NCBI GenBank assembly: GCA_015488295.1
Contig: WFOC01000002.1
Location: 1 to 46,926, forward strand
DNA length: 46,926 nucleotides
Source: Gammaproteobacteria bacterium
GTDB taxonomy: Bacteria; Pseudomonadota; Gammaproteobacteria; SZUA-229
Direction of reading: 5' to 3'
A program made the position numbers and the translations under genes. Shown in pieces: positions 1 to 11,529 of the stretch. The notes beneath the pieces were generated by a model, which was given only the letters and a program-made list of their open reading frames with translations, ran no database searches and was not told the DNA's origin. The stretch's first letter is position 1, and every line of letters begins with the position of its first letter.

Positions 1-108
1 GTAGTAACCCTGATCAACCCGATTGCGATGGAAGAAGGCTTACGCTTCGCCATCCGTGAAGGTGGCCGTACTGTAGGTGCGGGTGTGGTTTCTAAAATTA
101 TTGAATAA
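1..108 (+). CDS. tuf: Elongation factor Tu, C-terminal fragment (5' end outside window)
   Basis: In-frame translation [35 protein letters not shown] is the EF-Tu C-terminus; immediately upstream of rpsJ. Confidence 0.95.
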   Translation, partial: VVTLINPIAMEEGLRFAIREGGRTVGAGVVSKIIE

Positions 109-130
109 TTGATAACGAGTAATAGACAGC

Positions 131-442
131 ATGGCTAATCAACATATAAGAATTCGTTTAAAGGCATTTGACCATCACCTGATTGATAAATCAGCCAGTG
201 AGATTGTTGAAACAGCTAAACGTACCGGTGCGCACGTAAAGGGTCCTATCCCGCTGCCAACGAAAAAGGAACGTTTTACGATTCTGATTTCACCGCACGT
301 CAACAAGGATGCGCGTGACCAGTACGAAATTCGCACACACAAGCGCATGCTGGATATTATTGATCCAACAGACAAAACAGTGGATGCTTTGATGAAGCTT
401 GACCTGTCTGCCGGTGTGGACGTTCAGATCAAACTGAATTAA
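131..442 (+). CDS. rpsJ: 30S ribosomal protein S10
   Basis: ORF 103 aa, [34 protein letters not shown]. Confidence 0.98.
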   Translation: MANQHIRIRLKAFDHHLIDKSASEIVETAKRTGAHVKGPIPLPTKKERFTILISPHVNKDARDQYEIRTHKRMLDIIDPTDKTVDALMKLDLSAGVDVQIKLN

Positions 443-489
443 TCGTAACTGCGTAGTTCGCCTCTGGGGTGCGTCGGGCCCGGCGTTAA

Positions 490-524
490 AAAATGCTCGC
501 TTACGTTTGTAAGCTCGCTTTTTT
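490..524 (+). terminator. Putative terminator/attenuator hairpin downstream of rpsJ
   Basis: GCTTAC(499-504)-GTTT-GTAAGC(509-514), flanked by A-run and followed by TTTTTT(519-524). Confidence 0.5.
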
Positions 525-596
525 GCCTTGATCTGGCGTATTTCAGAATCGATCTGAGCGGTTATAAGTTATTTTAAAGAATATTCAGTTTCGCGC

Positions 597-625
597 TTTT
601 ATTTACAAATAAAAGTCTTTATAAT
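597..625 (+). promoter_or_regulatory. Candidate sigma70-type promoter upstream of rplC
   Basis: Perfect -10 TATAAT at 620-625 followed by GC-rich discriminator (AGCCGGC); -35 is poorly matched. Confidence 0.35.
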
Positions 626-629
626 AGCC

Positions 630-896
630 GGCTTTGCTGCCTGGCTAATAGCAGAGCCGCTTACAGCTGGTTTGTTATTTAAAGTTACGGCGCAAAGTAC
701 CTGATTATCGTAAGTCCTGAAGCATTAGGGATACTGCGAAAACCGCGAACATAATAGTTTGCATATAAAAGTTCGGTATAAAAATTTAATTCATAAGCCC
801 TGATTCGTTAGATCACGGTTATACGATTTCTTTCACCCTGAGAAATTTGCAGCGGTGAAGAAATCCTAATTAGCAGTTTTTGGTATAGGCACAGAT
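630..896 (+). promoter_or_regulatory. Structured 5' leader of rplC (possible displaced S10-type/L4-responsive leader)
   Basis: Hairpin GGCTTTGCT(630-638)/AGCAGAGCC(650-658) and hairpin GATTTCTTTCACC(825-837)/GGTGAAGAAATC(854-865) followed by T-run 877-881, in a 454-bp non-coding gap inside the S10 operon. Confidence 0.45.
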
Positions 897-1538
897 ATGA
901 CTATTGGTGTAGTTGGTAGAAAAGCGGGCATGACGCGCATATTCACTGAGGATGGGCGCTCCATTCCTGTTAGTGTGATTGAAGTGGCAGCTAACCGCAT
1001 TACCCAGATTAAAACTGACGAGACAGACGGTTATCAGGCAATTCAGATAACAACTGGTTCGAAGAAAGCTTCTCGCGTTACCAAGCCAATGGCGGGTCAC
1101 TTTGCAAAAGCAGGCGTTGAAGCGGGTCGTGGTCTGTGGGAATTTCGCGTCGAAGGTGATGAGGCGGCTGAGCTGGCTGTTGGCGGTGAACTGTCTCTTG
1201 AGATGTTTGAAGCGGGTCAGAAAGTTGATGTGACCGGCGTTACGATTGGTAAGGGCTTTCAGGGCGGTATCAAGCGCCACAACTTCACCATGCAGGATGC
1301 GACACACGGTAACTCGATCTCTCACCGTTCAAACGGTTCGATTGGTATGTGTCAGACACCTGGCCGCGTTATTAAAGGTAAAAAAATGTCGGGTCACATG
1401 GGTAATGTGCAGCGCACAATCCAGTCGCTTGAGTTGGTTCGTGTTGACGCTGAACGTGGTTTGTTGCTGGTCAAGGGTTCAATTCCTGGCTCAAAAGGCG
1501 GCGACGTAGTCATTAAAGCGGCTGTCAAGTCTAAATAA
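897..1538 (+). CDS. rplC: 50S ribosomal protein L3
   Basis: ORF 213 aa [20 protein letters not shown]... typical L3. Confidence 0.98.
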   Translation: MTIGVVGRKAGMTRIFTEDGRSIPVSVIEVAANRITQIKTDETDGYQAIQITTGSKKASRVTKPMAGHFAKAGVEAGRGLWEFRVEGDEAAELAVGGELSLEMFEAGQKVDVTGVTIGKGFQGGIKRHNFTMQDATHGNSISHRSNGSIGMCQTPGRVIKGKKMSGHMGNVQRTIQSLELVRVDAERGLLLVKGSIPGSKGGDVVIKAAVKSK

Positions 1539-1607
1539 GGCTGGCCAAAAAATCCTAACTGGCAATTATAGTTAGAAGTTTATAAAGATTAGATAAGAGA
1601 TAATATC

Positions 1608-2234
1608 GTGGATCTGCAATTACATAATAGTAAAGAAACAATCACTGTATCAGATGCAGTGTTTGGTCTTGAATACAAAGAAAGCCTGATTCATCAGCTG
1701 GTGACTGCTTATATGGCAGCTGGTCGTGCCGGTACAGTTGCACAGAAGAATCGTTCTGCTGTAAGAGGCGGCGGTGCCAAGCCATGGAATCAGAAAGGTA
1801 GTGGTCGTGCACGTGCTGGTACCAGTCGTAGTCCTTTATGGCGCAGCGGTGGTACTACCTTTGCTGCCCAGCCTCGTGATTACACGCAAAAACTGAACAA
1901 AAAAATGTATAGAGCGGGTATGCGTTCTATGCTTTCCGAGCTGAATCGCCAGCAGCGTTTAATTGTGGTTGAAGATATTACTGTTGACGCGCCAAAGACC
2001 AAACAGATGGCGGCAAAGCTGGCTGATCTGGGTGTGAGCAAAACACTGATCGTTACCGAGACCGGTGACGAAAGTTTGTATCTGTCTGCGCGTAACCTGC
2101 CTCATGTAGAAGTGTGTGATGTTGCCGGTATGAATCCGGTCAACCTGCTGCGTTACGATCATGTTGTTGTAACTGTTGGTGCGGTTCGTGCCATTGAAGA
2201 AAGTTTTGAAGATAAAGCTGCGGAGAGTAAATAA
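1608..2234 (+). CDS. rplD: 50S ribosomal protein L4 (GTG start)
   Basis: ORF 208 aa with [32 protein letters not shown] motif. Confidence 0.98.
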   Translation: MDLQLHNSKETITVSDAVFGLEYKESLIHQLVTAYMAAGRAGTVAQKNRSAVRGGGAKPWNQKGSGRARAGTSRSPLWRSGGTTFAAQPRDYTQKLNKKMYRAGMRSMLSELNRQQRLIVVEDITVDAPKTKQMAAKLADLGVSKTLIVTETGDESLYLSARNLPHVEVCDVAGMNPVNLLRYDHVVVTVGAVRAIEESFEDKAAESK

Positions 2235-2530
2235 TGAATCAGGAACGTATGCACCAGATTTTAGTTTCTCCACACGTGTCTGAGAAGGCCGCGTTGTTAG
2301 CAGATGATCAGAATCAGCACGTATTTAAAGTTCTTTCTACAGCTACCAAGTCTGAAGTTAAGCAGGCTGTTGAAGGCATGTTTAAAGTGAAAGTAGAAAA
2401 AGTACGTATTTTAAACATCAAAGGCAAAGCGAAACGTTTTGGCGGTCGCATTGGTAAACGTTCTGACCTGCGTAAGGCTTACGTTACCCTGATGCCAGAT
2501 AATGATATTGATTTCGCTGGTGCGAACTAG
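2234..2530 (+). CDS. rplW: 50S ribosomal protein L23
   Basis: ORF 98 aa, ILVSPHVSEKAA...VEGMFKVKVEKVRILNIKGKAKRFG. Confidence 0.97.
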   Translation: MNQERMHQILVSPHVSEKAALLADDQNQHVFKVLSTATKSEVKQAVEGMFKVKVEKVRILNIKGKAKRFGGRIGKRSDLRKAYVTLMPDNDIDFAGAN

Positions 2531-2557
2531 GGCAATACGGGATAAATCGGGTTAGTC

Positions 2558-3382
2558 ATGGCTATAGTAAAAACAAAACCAACTTCACCTGGACGTCGTT
2601 TTGTCGTTAAGGTTGTTAATAAAGAATTGCACAAAGGTGCGCCTGAGCGTTCACTGACTGAGAGTAAGAATAAGTCAGGTGGTCGTAATAATGCAGGTCG
2701 CATCAGTGTTCGTCACATCGGTGGCGGTCACAAGCAGCGTTACCGTATCATCGATTTCAAACGTAACAAAGATGGTATTCCTGCTCGTGTAGAGCGCATC
2801 GAATACGATCCAAACCGCACTGCAAATATCGCGTTGCTGGTTTATAAAGACGGCGTGAAGAGCTACATCATTGCACCGAAAGGCGTGAAAGCCGGTGACG
2901 TGCTGCAATCAGGTGCTGATGCGCCGATTCGCGCAGGTAACACGCTGCCAATCGCTAACATCCCGGTTGGTTCGCAGATTCACTGCATCGAGATGAAACC
3001 AGGTAAAGGTGCGCAAATCGCACGTAGCGCCGGTACTACGGCGCAGCTGCTGGCTCGTGAAGGTATGTATGCAACCTTGCGTTTACGTTCAGGTGAGATG
3101 CGCAAGATCCATACCGACTGTCGTGCGACGCTTGGCGAAGTCGGTAACTCAGAGCATTCTCTGCGTTCACTGGGTAAGGCGGGTGCAACTCGCTGGCGCG
3201 GTGTTCGTCCGACCGTCCGTGGTGTTGTTATGAACCCGGTTGATCACCCGCATGGTGGTGGTGAAGGTCGTACCTCTGGTGGTCGTCATCCTGTGTCGCC
3301 ATGGGGTATGCCTACGAAAGGTTACAGAACACGTAGTAATAAACGCACAGACAACATGATTGTCCGTCGCCGTAATAAATAA
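2558..3382 (+). CDS. rplB: 50S ribosomal protein L2
   Basis: ORF 274 aa, [31 protein letters not shown]. Confidence 0.98.
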   Translation: MAIVKTKPTSPGRRFVVKVVNKELHKGAPERSLTESKNKSGGRNNAGRISVRHIGGGHKQRYRIIDFKRNKDGIPARVERIEYDPNRTANIALLVYKDGVKSYIIAPKGVKAGDVLQSGADAPIRAGNTLPIANIPVGSQIHCIEMKPGKGAQIARSAGTTAQLLAREGMYATLRLRSGEMRKIHTDCRATLGEVGNSEHSLRSLGKAGATRWRGVRPTVRGVVMNPVDHPHGGGEGRTSGGRHPVSPWGMPTKGYRTRSNKRTDNMIVRRRNK

Positions 3383-3409
3383 TCAAGCGAAATAATTGAG
3401 GACAGTTAA

Positions 3410-3682
3410 GTGCCACGTTCATTAAAAAAAGGTCCATTTATCGATCATCATCTGCTCGTTAAAGTGAACAAAGCGGTTGAAGCGAATGATCGCAAGCCAA
3501 TTAAAACCTGGTCGCGTCGTTCAACAATTTTTCCTGAAATGGTTGGTTTGACCATTGCAGTACATAACGGCAGACAGCATGTGCCGGTTTTAGTTAACGA
3601 AAACATGGTTGGCCATAAGCTGGGTGAGTTTGCATTGACCCGTACTTATAAAGGTCACGTTGCCAACAAGAAAGCGAAATAA
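3410..3682 (+). CDS. rpsS: 30S ribosomal protein S19 (GTG start)
   Basis: ORF 90 aa [19 protein letters not shown]. Confidence 0.98.
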   Translation: MPRSLKKGPFIDHHLLVKVNKAVEANDRKPIKTWSRRSTIFPEMVGLTIAVHNGRQHVPVLVNENMVGHKLGEFALTRTYKGHVANKKAK

Positions 3683-3694
3683 AAGGTATTCATT

Positions 3695-4027
3695 GTGGAA
3701 GTAATTGCAAAACATCGATACGCACGAATTTCTCCTCAGAAATGTCGTTTGATCGCCGATCAGATTCGCGGCCTGCCTGTTGATAAAGCTTTAGATGCAT
3801 TAAATTTTGGTGTTACTAAATCATCAGACTTAATGAAAAAGGTGCTGGAATCTGCAATCGCGAATGCAGAGCATAACGAAGGTGCTGACATTGACGAGCT
3901 TCACGTTGCAAAAGTATTTGTCGACGAAGGCCCAACAATGAAACGTATTCAGCCACGTGCTAAAGGCCGTGCTAACAGAATTCTAAAACGTACAAGCCAT
4001 ATTACGGTTTGTGTAGCTGACGATTAG
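3695..4027 (+). CDS. rplV: 50S ribosomal protein L22 (GTG start)
   Basis: ORF 110 aa, [22 protein letters not shown]...[18 protein letters not shown]. Confidence 0.97.
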   Translation: MEVIAKHRYARISPQKCRLIADQIRGLPVDKALDALNFGVTKSSDLMKKVLESAIANAEHNEGADIDELHVAKVFVDEGPTMKRIQPRAKGRANRILKRTSHITVCVADD

Positions 4028-4064
4028 GCTGACGCTTAATACAGCGCATAAAGAGAGATTAAAG

Positions 4065-4778
4065 ATGGGTCAAAAAGTACATCCAGTAGGTATTCGTTTA
4101 GGTATTTCAGCGGATTGGAATGCAAAATGGTATGCATCAACAAAAGATTTCCCCGATTTGTTGAATGCAGACATCCAGGTACGTGAGTATTTGCGTAAGA
4201 AACTGGCCAACGCGAACGTCAGCCGCATACAGATCGAACGCCCTACCGGTTCGGCAAACATCACCATCCACACGGCTCGTCCTGGTGTGGTTATTGGCAA
4301 GAAAGGTGCAGATATCGAAATTCTGCGTCGTGATGTTGCCAGGATTATTGGCCTGCATGTTAACTCTGTAAAAGTAAACATCGAAGAAATTCGCAAGCCT
4401 GAACTGGATGCGAAACTGGTTGCTGAAAGCATCTCGCAACAGCTGGAACGTCGTGTCATGTTCCGCCGTGCGATGAAACGTGCCATTCAGAACACTATGC
4501 GCATGGGCGCACAGGGTATCAAAATCAAAATCGGCGGTCGTTTGAACGGTGCCGAGATCGCACGTAGCGAAATGTATCACGAAGGTCGTGTACCTCTGCA
4601 TACTCTGCGTGCTGACATCGATTACGGTACGCATGAAGCACTAACAACATACGGTATTTTAGGTATCAAAGTCTGGATTTACAAAGGCGAGATATTTGAC
4701 CTGTATAAAGAAACTGATACTAAAGACGCTGGCCATAAAGCTGCCGGGTCAGGCGCTGGCGCTGGTGCGGGCAAGTAG
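4065..4778 (+). CDS. rpsC: 30S ribosomal protein S3
   Basis: ORF 237 aa [26 protein letters not shown] domain [12 protein letters not shown]. Confidence 0.98.
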   Translation: MGQKVHPVGIRLGISADWNAKWYASTKDFPDLLNADIQVREYLRKKLANANVSRIQIERPTGSANITIHTARPGVVIGKKGADIEILRRDVARIIGLHVNSVKVNIEEIRKPELDAKLVAESISQQLERRVMFRRAMKRAIQNTMRMGAQGIKIKIGGRLNGAEIARSEMYHEGRVPLHTLRADIDYGTHEALTTYGILGIKVWIYKGEIFDLYKETDTKDAGHKAAGSGAGAGAGK

Positions 4779-4811
4779 TCCGAACCATCGACATAAGAGA
4801 GGATAAAAAAC

Positions 4812-5225
4812 GTGTTACAACCTAAGCGTACAAAATTTCGCAAAATGTTCAAAGGCAAGAACCGTGGTCTTGCTCAAAATGGCAATAAGATCAGTTTTGG
4901 TGAGTATGGTCTGAAAGCAACAGAACGTGGTCGTGTGTCTGCTCGCCAGATCGAAGCGGCTCGTCGTGCCATGACACGTAAAGTAAAACGTAACGGTAAA
5001 ATCTGGATTCGTATTTTTCCTGATGTGCCAATTTCAAGCAAACCACTTGAAGTTCGTATGGGTAAAGGAAAGGGTAACGTTGATTACTGGTGCTCAAAAG
5101 TACAACCAGGTACCGTTTTATATGAGATGGAAGGTGTGTCAGAAGAGCTGGCGCGTGAAGCTTTCCGCCTTGCAGCAAACAAGCTGCCTATTAAAACCAC
5201 TTTTGTTATTCGTGCGGTGATGTAA
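4812..5225 (+). CDS. rplP: 50S ribosomal protein L16 (GTG start)
   Basis: ORF 137 aa [34 protein letters not shown]. Confidence 0.98.
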   Translation: MLQPKRTKFRKMFKGKNRGLAQNGNKISFGEYGLKATERGRVSARQIEAARRAMTRKVKRNGKIWIRIFPDVPISSKPLEVRMGKGKGNVDYWCSKVQPGTVLYEMEGVSEELAREAFRLAANKLPIKTTFVIRAVM

Positions 5226-5419
5226 TGGCTTCTGCTAAAGAATATAGAAATATGTCTGAAAAAGACTTAAACACTGAATTGTTAAACCTGCGTCGTGAGC
5301 AGTTTAATCTGCGCATGCAAATGGGTTCAGGTAATACACCAAAAATTCATCGTTTCAGTACAGTGCGTCACGATATCGCGCGCATCAAGACTGTGCTGAC
5401 AGAGAAGGGTAATTCATAA
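5225..5419 (+). CDS. rpmC: 50S ribosomal protein L29
   Basis: ORF 64 aa, [23 protein letters not shown]. Confidence 0.95.
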   Translation: MASAKEYRNMSEKDLNTELLNLRREQFNLRMQMGSGNTPKIHRFSTVRHDIARIKTVLTEKGNS

Positions 5420-5706
5420 TGACCAATGTTGAGACAGCAGCTGAAAGCAATACAGCAGCGAAGCGTACCTTGCAGGGTGTGGTTACAAGCAATGCGGGTG
5501 ATAAATCTGCAACCATCATGATCGAGCGTCGTATCAAACATCCGATTTACGGAAAGTTTATCAAACGTTCAACAAAGATCCGTCTACATGATGAGGCGAA
5601 CGAATGTAATAAAGGCGACACCATTCTGATTGAGGAATGTCGTCCAATGTCCAAGACCAAGTCCTGGAAACTTGTAAAAATTGTTGAAAAAGCGCCTGAG
5701 CTTTAA
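5419..5706 (+). CDS. rpsQ: 30S ribosomal protein S17
   Basis: ORF 95 aa, [38 protein letters not shown]. Confidence 0.97.
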   Translation: MTNVETAAESNTAAKRTLQGVVTSNAGDKSATIMIERRIKHPIYGKFIKRSTKIRLHDEANECNKGDTILIEECRPMSKTKSWKLVKIVEKAPEL

Positions 5707-5757
5707 TAAGCAGTAATTACTGATATTAATCTTTAGACGCAAGTTTAGGTATAAACC

Positions 5758-6126
5758 ATGATACAGATGCAAACTATTTTGAATTCGGCTGACAACAGCG
5801 GTGCACGCAGCATGATGTGCATTAAAGTGTTGGGTGGTTCGCACCGTCGTTATGCACGTGTTGGTGATGTCATCAAAGTCAGTATTAAAGATGCAATCCC
5901 GCGCGGCAAAGTTAAAAAAGGTGAAGTGTACAACGCTGTTGTCGTACGTACCAAAAAAGGCGTACGTCGCTCTGATGGTTCATCTATACGTTTCGATTCA
6001 AACGCTGCGGTTATTCTGAACGCCAACCTGCAGCCAATTGGCACACGTATTTTTGGCCCGGTAACACGTGAACTACGTAACGAAAAGTTCATGAAGATCG
6101 TATCGCTGGCACCTGAAGTATTATAA
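5758..6126 (+). CDS. rplN: 50S ribosomal protein L14
   Basis: ORF 122 aa [28 protein letters not shown]. Confidence 0.98.
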   Translation: MIQMQTILNSADNSGARSMMCIKVLGGSHRRYARVGDVIKVSIKDAIPRGKVKKGEVYNAVVVRTKKGVRRSDGSSIRFDSNAAVILNANLQPIGTRIFGPVTRELRNEKFMKIVSLAPEVL

Positions 6127-6138
6127 AGGCACTGAATA

Positions 6139-6453
6139 ATGAAACGTATTAAAAAAGGTGATCAGGTCATCGTTGTCGCAGGTAAAGATAAAGGTCGTCA
6201 GGGAACTGTGTTGTCAGTTGCTGAAGACAAAGTCCTGGTCGAAACGGTGAACATGGTTAAGAAACACGCTAAAGCAAATCCGATGGCGGGTGTTGAAGGT
6301 GGAATCATAGAGAAGGAAATGCCTCTGGCCATTTCTAACGTGATGCTGTTTAACCCGATGACAAATAAAGGTGATCGAGTTGGTTTTAAAACGCTGGAAG
6401 ACGGCCGTAAAGTTCGTTACTTCAAGTCTAACGACGAAGTCGTAGACGCTTAA
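6139..6453 (+). CDS. rplX: 50S ribosomal protein L24
   Basis: ORF 104 aa [24 protein letters not shown]. Confidence 0.97.
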   Translation: MKRIKKGDQVIVVAGKDKGRQGTVLSVAEDKVLVETVNMVKKHAKANPMAGVEGGIIEKEMPLAISNVMLFNPMTNKGDRVGFKTLEDGRKVRYFKSNDEVVDA

Positions 6454-6465
6454 GGTATAAGAGTC

Positions 6466-7026
6466 ATGTCAAGATTACAAGAATATTACCGTAATACTAT
6501 CGTCAAGAATTTGATGGCGACAGGCGCATATAAAAATGTTATGGACGTGCCGCGTATTACCAAGATCACTTTAAACATGGGTTTGGGTGAAGCTATCGGC
6601 GACAAAAAAGTATTGGAAAATGCTTTAGGCGATATGGAAAAAATCACCGGTCAGAAACCAGTGACAACACTGGCGCGTAAATCAGTCGCTTCTTTCAAAG
6701 TACGCGATGGCTACCCGATTGGCTGTAAAGTAACTTTACGTCGCGAGCAGATGTACGAGTTTCTTGATCGTCTGATCAGTATCTCGATTCCTCGTGAACG
6801 TGACTTCCGTGGCCTGAATCCGAAATCGTTTGACGGTCGCGGTAATTTCAACATGGGTATTAAGGAACAGATTATCTTTCCTGAAATCGAATACGAAAAA
6901 ATTGATGTCATCCGTGGTATGGATATCTGTATCACAACAACTGCACGTGACAACGAAAGCGGTCTGGCATTGTTAAAAGAATTTAATTTCCCTTTCAAAG
7001 GTGAAAACAAGCAGGGCAGTAAATAA
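6466..7026 (+). CDS. rplE: 50S ribosomal protein L5
   Basis: ORF 186 aa, [26 protein letters not shown]. Confidence 0.98.
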   Translation: MSRLQEYYRNTIVKNLMATGAYKNVMDVPRITKITLNMGLGEAIGDKKVLENALGDMEKITGQKPVTTLARKSVASFKVRDGYPIGCKVTLRREQMYEFLDRLISISIPRERDFRGLNPKSFDGRGNFNMGIKEQIIFPEIEYEKIDVIRGMDICITTTARDNESGLALLKEFNFPFKGENKQGSK

Positions 7027-7029
7027 CAT

Positions 7030-7335
7030 ATGGCTAAGAAATCAATGATTGCACGCGAGCACAAGCGTACTCGCCTGGTAAAGAAATACGTTGAAAAACG
7101 TGCAACTTACAAAGCGGTGCTGCTTGATCAAAATGCAAGTTTTGAGGAAAAGATGGAAGCGCAGCGTCAGTTACAGACATTGCCAAGAGATTCTAGCCGT
7201 TCACGTGGTCGTAACCGTTGTCGTATCACTGGCCGTCCACACGGCGTATTCCGTAAATTCGGTTTATGCAGAAACAAATTACGTGAAGCCGCTATGCGTG
7301 GCGACATTCCTGGTCTGGTTAAGGCCAGTTGGTAG
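7030..7335 (+). CDS. rpsN: 30S ribosomal protein S14 (long form lacking the zinc-binding CXXC pairs)
   Basis: ORF 101 aa [20 protein letters not shown]...[23 protein letters not shown]. Confidence 0.97.
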   Translation: MAKKSMIAREHKRTRLVKKYVEKRATYKAVLLDQNASFEEKMEAQRQLQTLPRDSSRSRGRNRCRITGRPHGVFRKFGLCRNKLREAAMRGDIPGLVKASW

Positions 7336-7347
7336 AGGTATTTCATT

Positions 7348-7737
7348 ATGATGACAGATCCTATAGCAGATATGCTGACACGCGTTCGTAACGCGCAAGC
7401 CGCATCAAAAGTCGATGTCACTATGCCATCGTCCAAACTGAAAAATGCGATTGCGAAAGTTTTACAGGACGAAGGTTTTATCGCTGGTTTTTCCAGTGAT
7501 GGCGCTACCAAGCCTACCCTGACGATCACTTTGAAGTACTACGAAGGTCGTCCGGTTATTGACGAGATAAAACGTGTTAGTCGTCCGGGTTTGCGCATTT
7601 ACAAAAACAAGCACGAATTACCGAAGATTCTGAACGGTTTGGGTGTTGCTATCGTCTCTACCTCAGCAGGTGTGATGAGTGATCGTGAAGCACGCGCTTC
7701 TGGTCGTGGCGGCGAGATTCTTTGTACTGTCTACTAA
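7348..7737 (+). CDS. rpsH: 30S ribosomal protein S8
   Basis: ORF 129 aa [21 protein letters not shown]. Confidence 0.98.
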   Translation: MMTDPIADMLTRVRNAQAASKVDVTMPSSKLKNAIAKVLQDEGFIAGFSSDGATKPTLTITLKYYEGRPVIDEIKRVSRPGLRIYKNKHELPKILNGLGVAIVSTSAGVMSDREARASGRGGEILCTVY

Positions 7738-7796
7738 CAGATTGTCGAAGAAGCCTGAAACAATAGAAACAGATAAACGAATTATAGAGTAGAACA

Positions 7797-8330
7797 ATGT
7801 CACGTATTGCTAAAAAACCGGTTGAACTGGTATCTGGTGTAGAAATCAACATCAGCGGTCAGACAATTACAGCAAAAGGTAAGCAGGGAAACCTGTCTAT
7901 GGAACTGCACGAAACCGTCAGTGTAAAACAGGACGATAATGTTCTTCTGTTTACGCCCAATGACGACTCAAAAAGCACCATGGCTATGACCGGCACAATG
8001 CGCTCATTAGTTAATAACATGGTTGTCGGTGTTACTGAAGGTTTCACCAAACAGCTGCAACTGATCGGCGTGGGTTACAGAGCGCAGATGCAGGGCAACG
8101 TACTTGACCTGTCATTAGGCTTCTCGCACCCGGTTAAATATGCAATACCAGAAGGCATTACAATCGAAACACCAAGCCAGACCGAGATCAACGTGAAAGG
8201 CGCTGACAAGCAGAAAGTCGGTCAGGTATGTGCAGAAATCAGAGCTTATCGTCCGCCAGAGCCTTACAAAGGCAAGGGTGTGAGATATTCTGACGAACGC
8301 GTGATTCGTAAAGAAGCCAAGAAGAAATAA
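7797..8330 (+). CDS. rplF: 50S ribosomal protein L6
   Basis: ORF 177 aa [22 protein letters not shown]...[13 protein letters not shown]. Confidence 0.98.
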   Translation: MSRIAKKPVELVSGVEINISGQTITAKGKQGNLSMELHETVSVKQDDNVLLFTPNDDSKSTMAMTGTMRSLVNNMVVGVTEGFTKQLQLIGVGYRAQMQGNVLDLSLGFSHPVKYAIPEGITIETPSQTEINVKGADKQKVGQVCAEIRAYRPPEPYKGKGVRYSDERVIRKEAKKK

Positions 8331-8374
8331 CAGAACATAAAAGATTATGGGCCGTAGTAGCCTGGGTTAGTACC

Positions 8375-8731
8375 ATGATATCTAAAAAAGCAAGCAGAAT
8401 GCGCCGTGCAAAAAGAACACGGGCAAAAATCAGTGAACTGGGCGCACACCGTTTAACCATTCACCGCACACCTCGCCATATCTATGCGCAGGTTGTGACT
8501 CCTGATGGCAGCAAGGTAATTGCCGCGGCATCTACCGTACAGAAAGATGTTGCAGGCGATGCAAAATACACAGGTAATGCTGATGCAGCGGCACTGGTTG
8601 GTAAAGCCATTGCTGAAAAAACAAAATCTGCCGGTATTACAAGCGTTGCTTTTGATCGTTCAGGTTTTCGCTATCACGGTCGTGTAAAAGCACTGGCTGA
8701 TGCAGCACGTGAAGGTGGCCTTGAATTCTAG
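8375..8731 (+). CDS. rplR: 50S ribosomal protein L18
   Basis: ORF 118 aa, [16 protein letters not shown]...[26 protein letters not shown]. Confidence 0.97.
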   Translation: MISKKASRMRRAKRTRAKISELGAHRLTIHRTPRHIYAQVVTPDGSKVIAAASTVQKDVAGDAKYTGNADAAALVGKAIAEKTKSAGITSVAFDRSGFRYHGRVKALADAAREGGLEF

Positions 8732-8805
8732 AATTTTCTGGAACGGCTAGTACATATATTAAGCATTTAAGATTGCAATAAAGTTTAAAAACACAGGGTT
8801 AAAGC

Positions 8806-9309
8806 ATGGCACATCAAGATAATTCAGCAAAAGATGATTTCATTGAAAAATTAGTTGCTGTTAATCGTGTAGCAAAAGTAGTTAAAGGCGGTCGCCAGTT
8901 TGGTTTTACAGCACTGACAGTTGTTGGTGATGGCAACGGCACCATTGGTTTTGGTTACGGTAAAGCAAAAGAAGTACCGCTGGCTATTCAGAAAGCAATG
9001 GATAAAGCACGTAAAAACATGAAAGCTGTGCCTCTGAAAGGTGACACACTGCAACATGCGATCACTGGTATTCATGGTGCGGCGAATGTTTACATGCAGC
9101 CTGCTTCAGATGGTACCGGTATTATTGCCGGTGGTGCGATGCGTGCTGTTTTTGAAGCTGTTGGCGTGAAAAACGTCCTGGCCAAGATTAACGGTACACG
9201 TAATCCGGTAAACGTTGTTCGTGCGACCATCAACGGTCTGTCGTCAATGTCGTCACCCGAATATGTTGCGGCTAAACGCGGCAAGAAAGTTGAAGAAATA
9301 TTAGGTTAA
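8806..9309 (+). CDS. rpsE: 30S ribosomal protein S5
   Basis: ORF 167 aa, [32 protein letters not shown]. Confidence 0.98.
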   Translation: MAHQDNSAKDDFIEKLVAVNRVAKVVKGGRQFGFTALTVVGDGNGTIGFGYGKAKEVPLAIQKAMDKARKNMKAVPLKGDTLQHAITGIHGAANVYMQPASDGTGIIAGGAMRAVFEAVGVKNVLAKINGTRNPVNVVRATINGLSSMSSPEYVAAKRGKKVEEILG

Positions 9310-9342
9310 TTGAAACCTTAAAAGATTCAGGTATATAGGCTC

Positions 9343-9528
9343 ATGGCTAATAAAGAATTAAAAGTAACACTAACAAAAAGCACGATTGGTCGTTTGAAGT
9401 CGCACAAGGCTTGCGCACGTGGTTTGGGTTTGTTGCGTACAAATCACTGTGTCACCGTTCAGGATACACCTGAAAACCGTGGCATGATTAACAAGATTTA
9501 TTACATGGTTAATGTTGAGGAAGCATAA
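9343..9528 (+). CDS. rpmD: 50S ribosomal protein L30
   Basis: ORF 61 aa, [25 protein letters not shown]. Confidence 0.95.
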   Translation: MANKELKVTLTKSTIGRLKSHKACARGLGLLRTNHCVTVQDTPENRGMINKIYYMVNVEEA

Positions 9529-9530
9529 AA

Positions 9531-9974
9531 ATGATGCAATTAAATACACTTCAACCTGCACCAGGTAGCAAGAAAAACGGAAAGCGTGTTGGCCGTGGTA
9601 TCGGTTCTGGCCTGGGTAAAACCTGTGGTCGAGGCCATAAAGGTCAAAAGTCACGTTCAGGCGGATTCACCAAGGTTGGTTTTGAAGGTGGTCAAATGCC
9701 TTTACAGCGCCGTTTGCCGAAAGTTGGTTTTGCTTCACGTTCAGTTAAGTCAAGCGCTGAAGTCCGTTTGTACGAATTAACAAAAATTGATGCAGACGTT
9801 ATCGATCTGGCTGCATTGATCAAGGCTGACATCGTTCCGGCGATGACCAAAAAAGCAAAAGTGATCGCTTCTGGCGAAATTTCAAAAGCGGTAAACCTGA
9901 AAGGCATTAAAGTCACACCGGGTGCGCGTAAAGCGATTGAAGCAGCTGGTGGCAAAATCGAGGACGTTGCGTAA
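9531..9974 (+). CDS. rplO: 50S ribosomal protein L15
   Basis: ORF 147 aa, [42 protein letters not shown]. Confidence 0.98.
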   Translation: MMQLNTLQPAPGSKKNGKRVGRGIGSGLGKTCGRGHKGQKSRSGGFTKVGFEGGQMPLQRRLPKVGFASRSVKSSAEVRLYELTKIDADVIDLAALIKADIVPAMTKKAKVIASGEISKAVNLKGIKVTPGARKAIEAAGGKIEDVA

Positions 9975-10002
9975 AGGACATCTGTCCAAGCGGTAACTAT
10001 AA

Positions 10003-11310
10003 ATGGCAGGTAACCCTAATTTTTCGGAATTAAAACAGCGTCTATTGTTTGTTATAGGGGCGTTGATCGTTTTTCGTATAGGGACGTTTATTCCTGTACC
10101 GGGCATTGATCCAACCGTGCTGTCGACATTATTCGATCAGCAAAAAGGCAGCATTCTGGGCGTATTTAATATGTTCTCCGGCGGTGCCTTGAGTCGTATG
10201 TCACTGTTTGCGCTGGGTATCATGCCTTATATTTCGGCATCGATTATTATGCAGCTGCTGGCGGTTACTGTGCCGTCACTGGAACAGATCAAGAAAGAAG
10301 GCGAGCCTGGTCGTCGCAAGATTGCGATGTACACCCGCTACTTTACCCTGGTGCTGGCAACCTTCCAGTCCATCGGTATTTCGGTGGCCTTGCAGGGGCA
10401 ATCAGTTGGTGCGGCACCACTGGTAATGAACCCGGGTATGAGCTTTATCTTTACCTCGGCAGTGACGCTGGTAACCGGCACCATGTTTTTGATGTGGCTG
10501 GGTGAGCAGGTAACAGAGCGTGGCATTGGTAACGGTATTTCGATTATCATCTTTGCCGGTATTGTTGCAGGTCTGCCTTCGGCGGTTGGCGGCACTCTGG
10601 AGCTGGTAAGAACCGGCGAGTTACATACTCTGGCAATTATCGTCCTGTTTGTACTGGCGGTTGCGGTGACAGCTTTTGTGGTGTTCATCGAAAGGGGGCA
10701 ACGGCGCATTACGGTTAACTATGCGAAGAAGCAGCAGGGTCGTCGTTTGTATCAGGCGCAGAGCAGTCACCTGCCGTTAAAACTGAATATGGCGGGTGTG
10801 ATTCCGCCGATTTTTGCCTCAAGTATTATTCTGTTCCCGGCGACCATGGCGAGCTGGACCGGGCAGACAGAAGGCATGGAATGGTTGTCAGATATCGCGG
10901 CGAAGATATCACCGGGACAACCGATATACATAATTTTATTCGCCGTAGCGATTATATTTTTCTGCTTCTTCTACACCGCGTTACAGTTTAACGCACGTGA
11001 TACAGCAGATAACCTGAAGCGCGGCGGTGCGTTTGTTCCTGGCATACGTCCGGGTGAGCAGACAGCAAAATATATAGACAAGGTAATGACGCGTTTGACC
11101 TTTGTAGGTGCGCTGTACATCACAGCGGTGTGTTTATTACCGGAATTTTTGATTTTGTACTGGAACGTTCCATTTTATTTCGGCGGTACGTCATTATTGA
11201 TTATCGTTGTTGTGGTGATGGATTTCATGGCGCAGATACAGTCGCACCTGATGTCGCACCAGTATGAAGGCATTATGAAAAAAGCGAATCTTGACGGCTA
11301 CAAGCGATAA
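10003..11310 (+). CDS. secY: Preprotein translocase subunit SecY
   Basis: ORF 435 aa, [14 protein letters not shown]...; multi-TM; position after rplO. Confidence 0.98.
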   Translation: MAGNPNFSELKQRLLFVIGALIVFRIGTFIPVPGIDPTVLSTLFDQQKGSILGVFNMFSGGALSRMSLFALGIMPYISASIIMQLLAVTVPSLEQIKKEGEPGRRKIAMYTRYFTLVLATFQSIGISVALQGQSVGAAPLVMNPGMSFIFTSAVTLVTGTMFLMWLGEQVTERGIGNGISIIIFAGIVAGLPSAVGGTLELVRTGELHTLAIIVLFVLAVAVTAFVVFIERGQRRITVNYAKKQQGRRLYQAQSSHLPLKLNMAGVIPPIFASSIILFPATMASWTGQTEGMEWLSDIAAKISPGQPIYIILFAVAIIFFCFFYTALQFNARDTADNLKRGGAFVPGIRPGEQTAKYIDKVMTRLTFVGALYITAVCLLPEFLILYWNVPFYFGGTSLLIIVVVVMDFMAQIQSHLMSHQYEGIMKKANLDGYKR

Positions 11311-11363
11311 AAAGTAACCATCCGGGTTAAAGACTTAAAGATTTAGGACATAGGGTTGAGAAA

Positions 11364-11477
11364 ATGAAAGTACGTGCATCTGTAAAAAAAATGTGTCGCA
11401 ACTGTAAAATTGTTAAACGCAGCGGTATCGTGCGAGTGATCTGTAGTGATCCTCGTCACAAACAGCGTCAGGGTTAA
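11364..11477 (+). CDS. rpmJ: 50S ribosomal protein L36 (zinc-binding form)
   Basis: Read directly (below ORF-track cutoff): [41 protein letters not shown]...C...H present. Confidence 0.97.
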   Translation: MKVRASVKKMCRNCKIVKRSGIVRVICSDPRHKQRQG

Positions 11478-11500
11478 TCAGGCGCGGTTGATGCACCCTA

Positions 11501-11529
11501 TTGATTTAGGCTCATATTATTAGTAAAAT
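11501..11529 (+). promoter_or_regulatory. Candidate promoter of alpha operon (rpsM-rpsK-rpsD-rpoA-rplQ)
   Basis: TTGATT(11501-11506)-17 bp-TAAAAT(11524-11529), followed by GCGCGC discriminator, in the rpmJ-rpsM gap. Confidence 0.55.

Noticed and set aside
870-1325. 151-aa minus-strand ORF antisense to rplC
   Set aside because: Lies over the rplC coding sequence and looks like a codon-bias shadow ORF; no family features.
4070-4634. 138-aa and 165-aa minus-strand ORFs over rpsC
   Set aside because: Overlapping shadow ORFs in different frames of a highly conserved gene; no RBS or family features.
5711-5722. 12-bp palindrome CAGTAATTACTG upstream of rplN
   Set aside because: Short AT-rich palindrome; no supporting promoter pair; likely chance.
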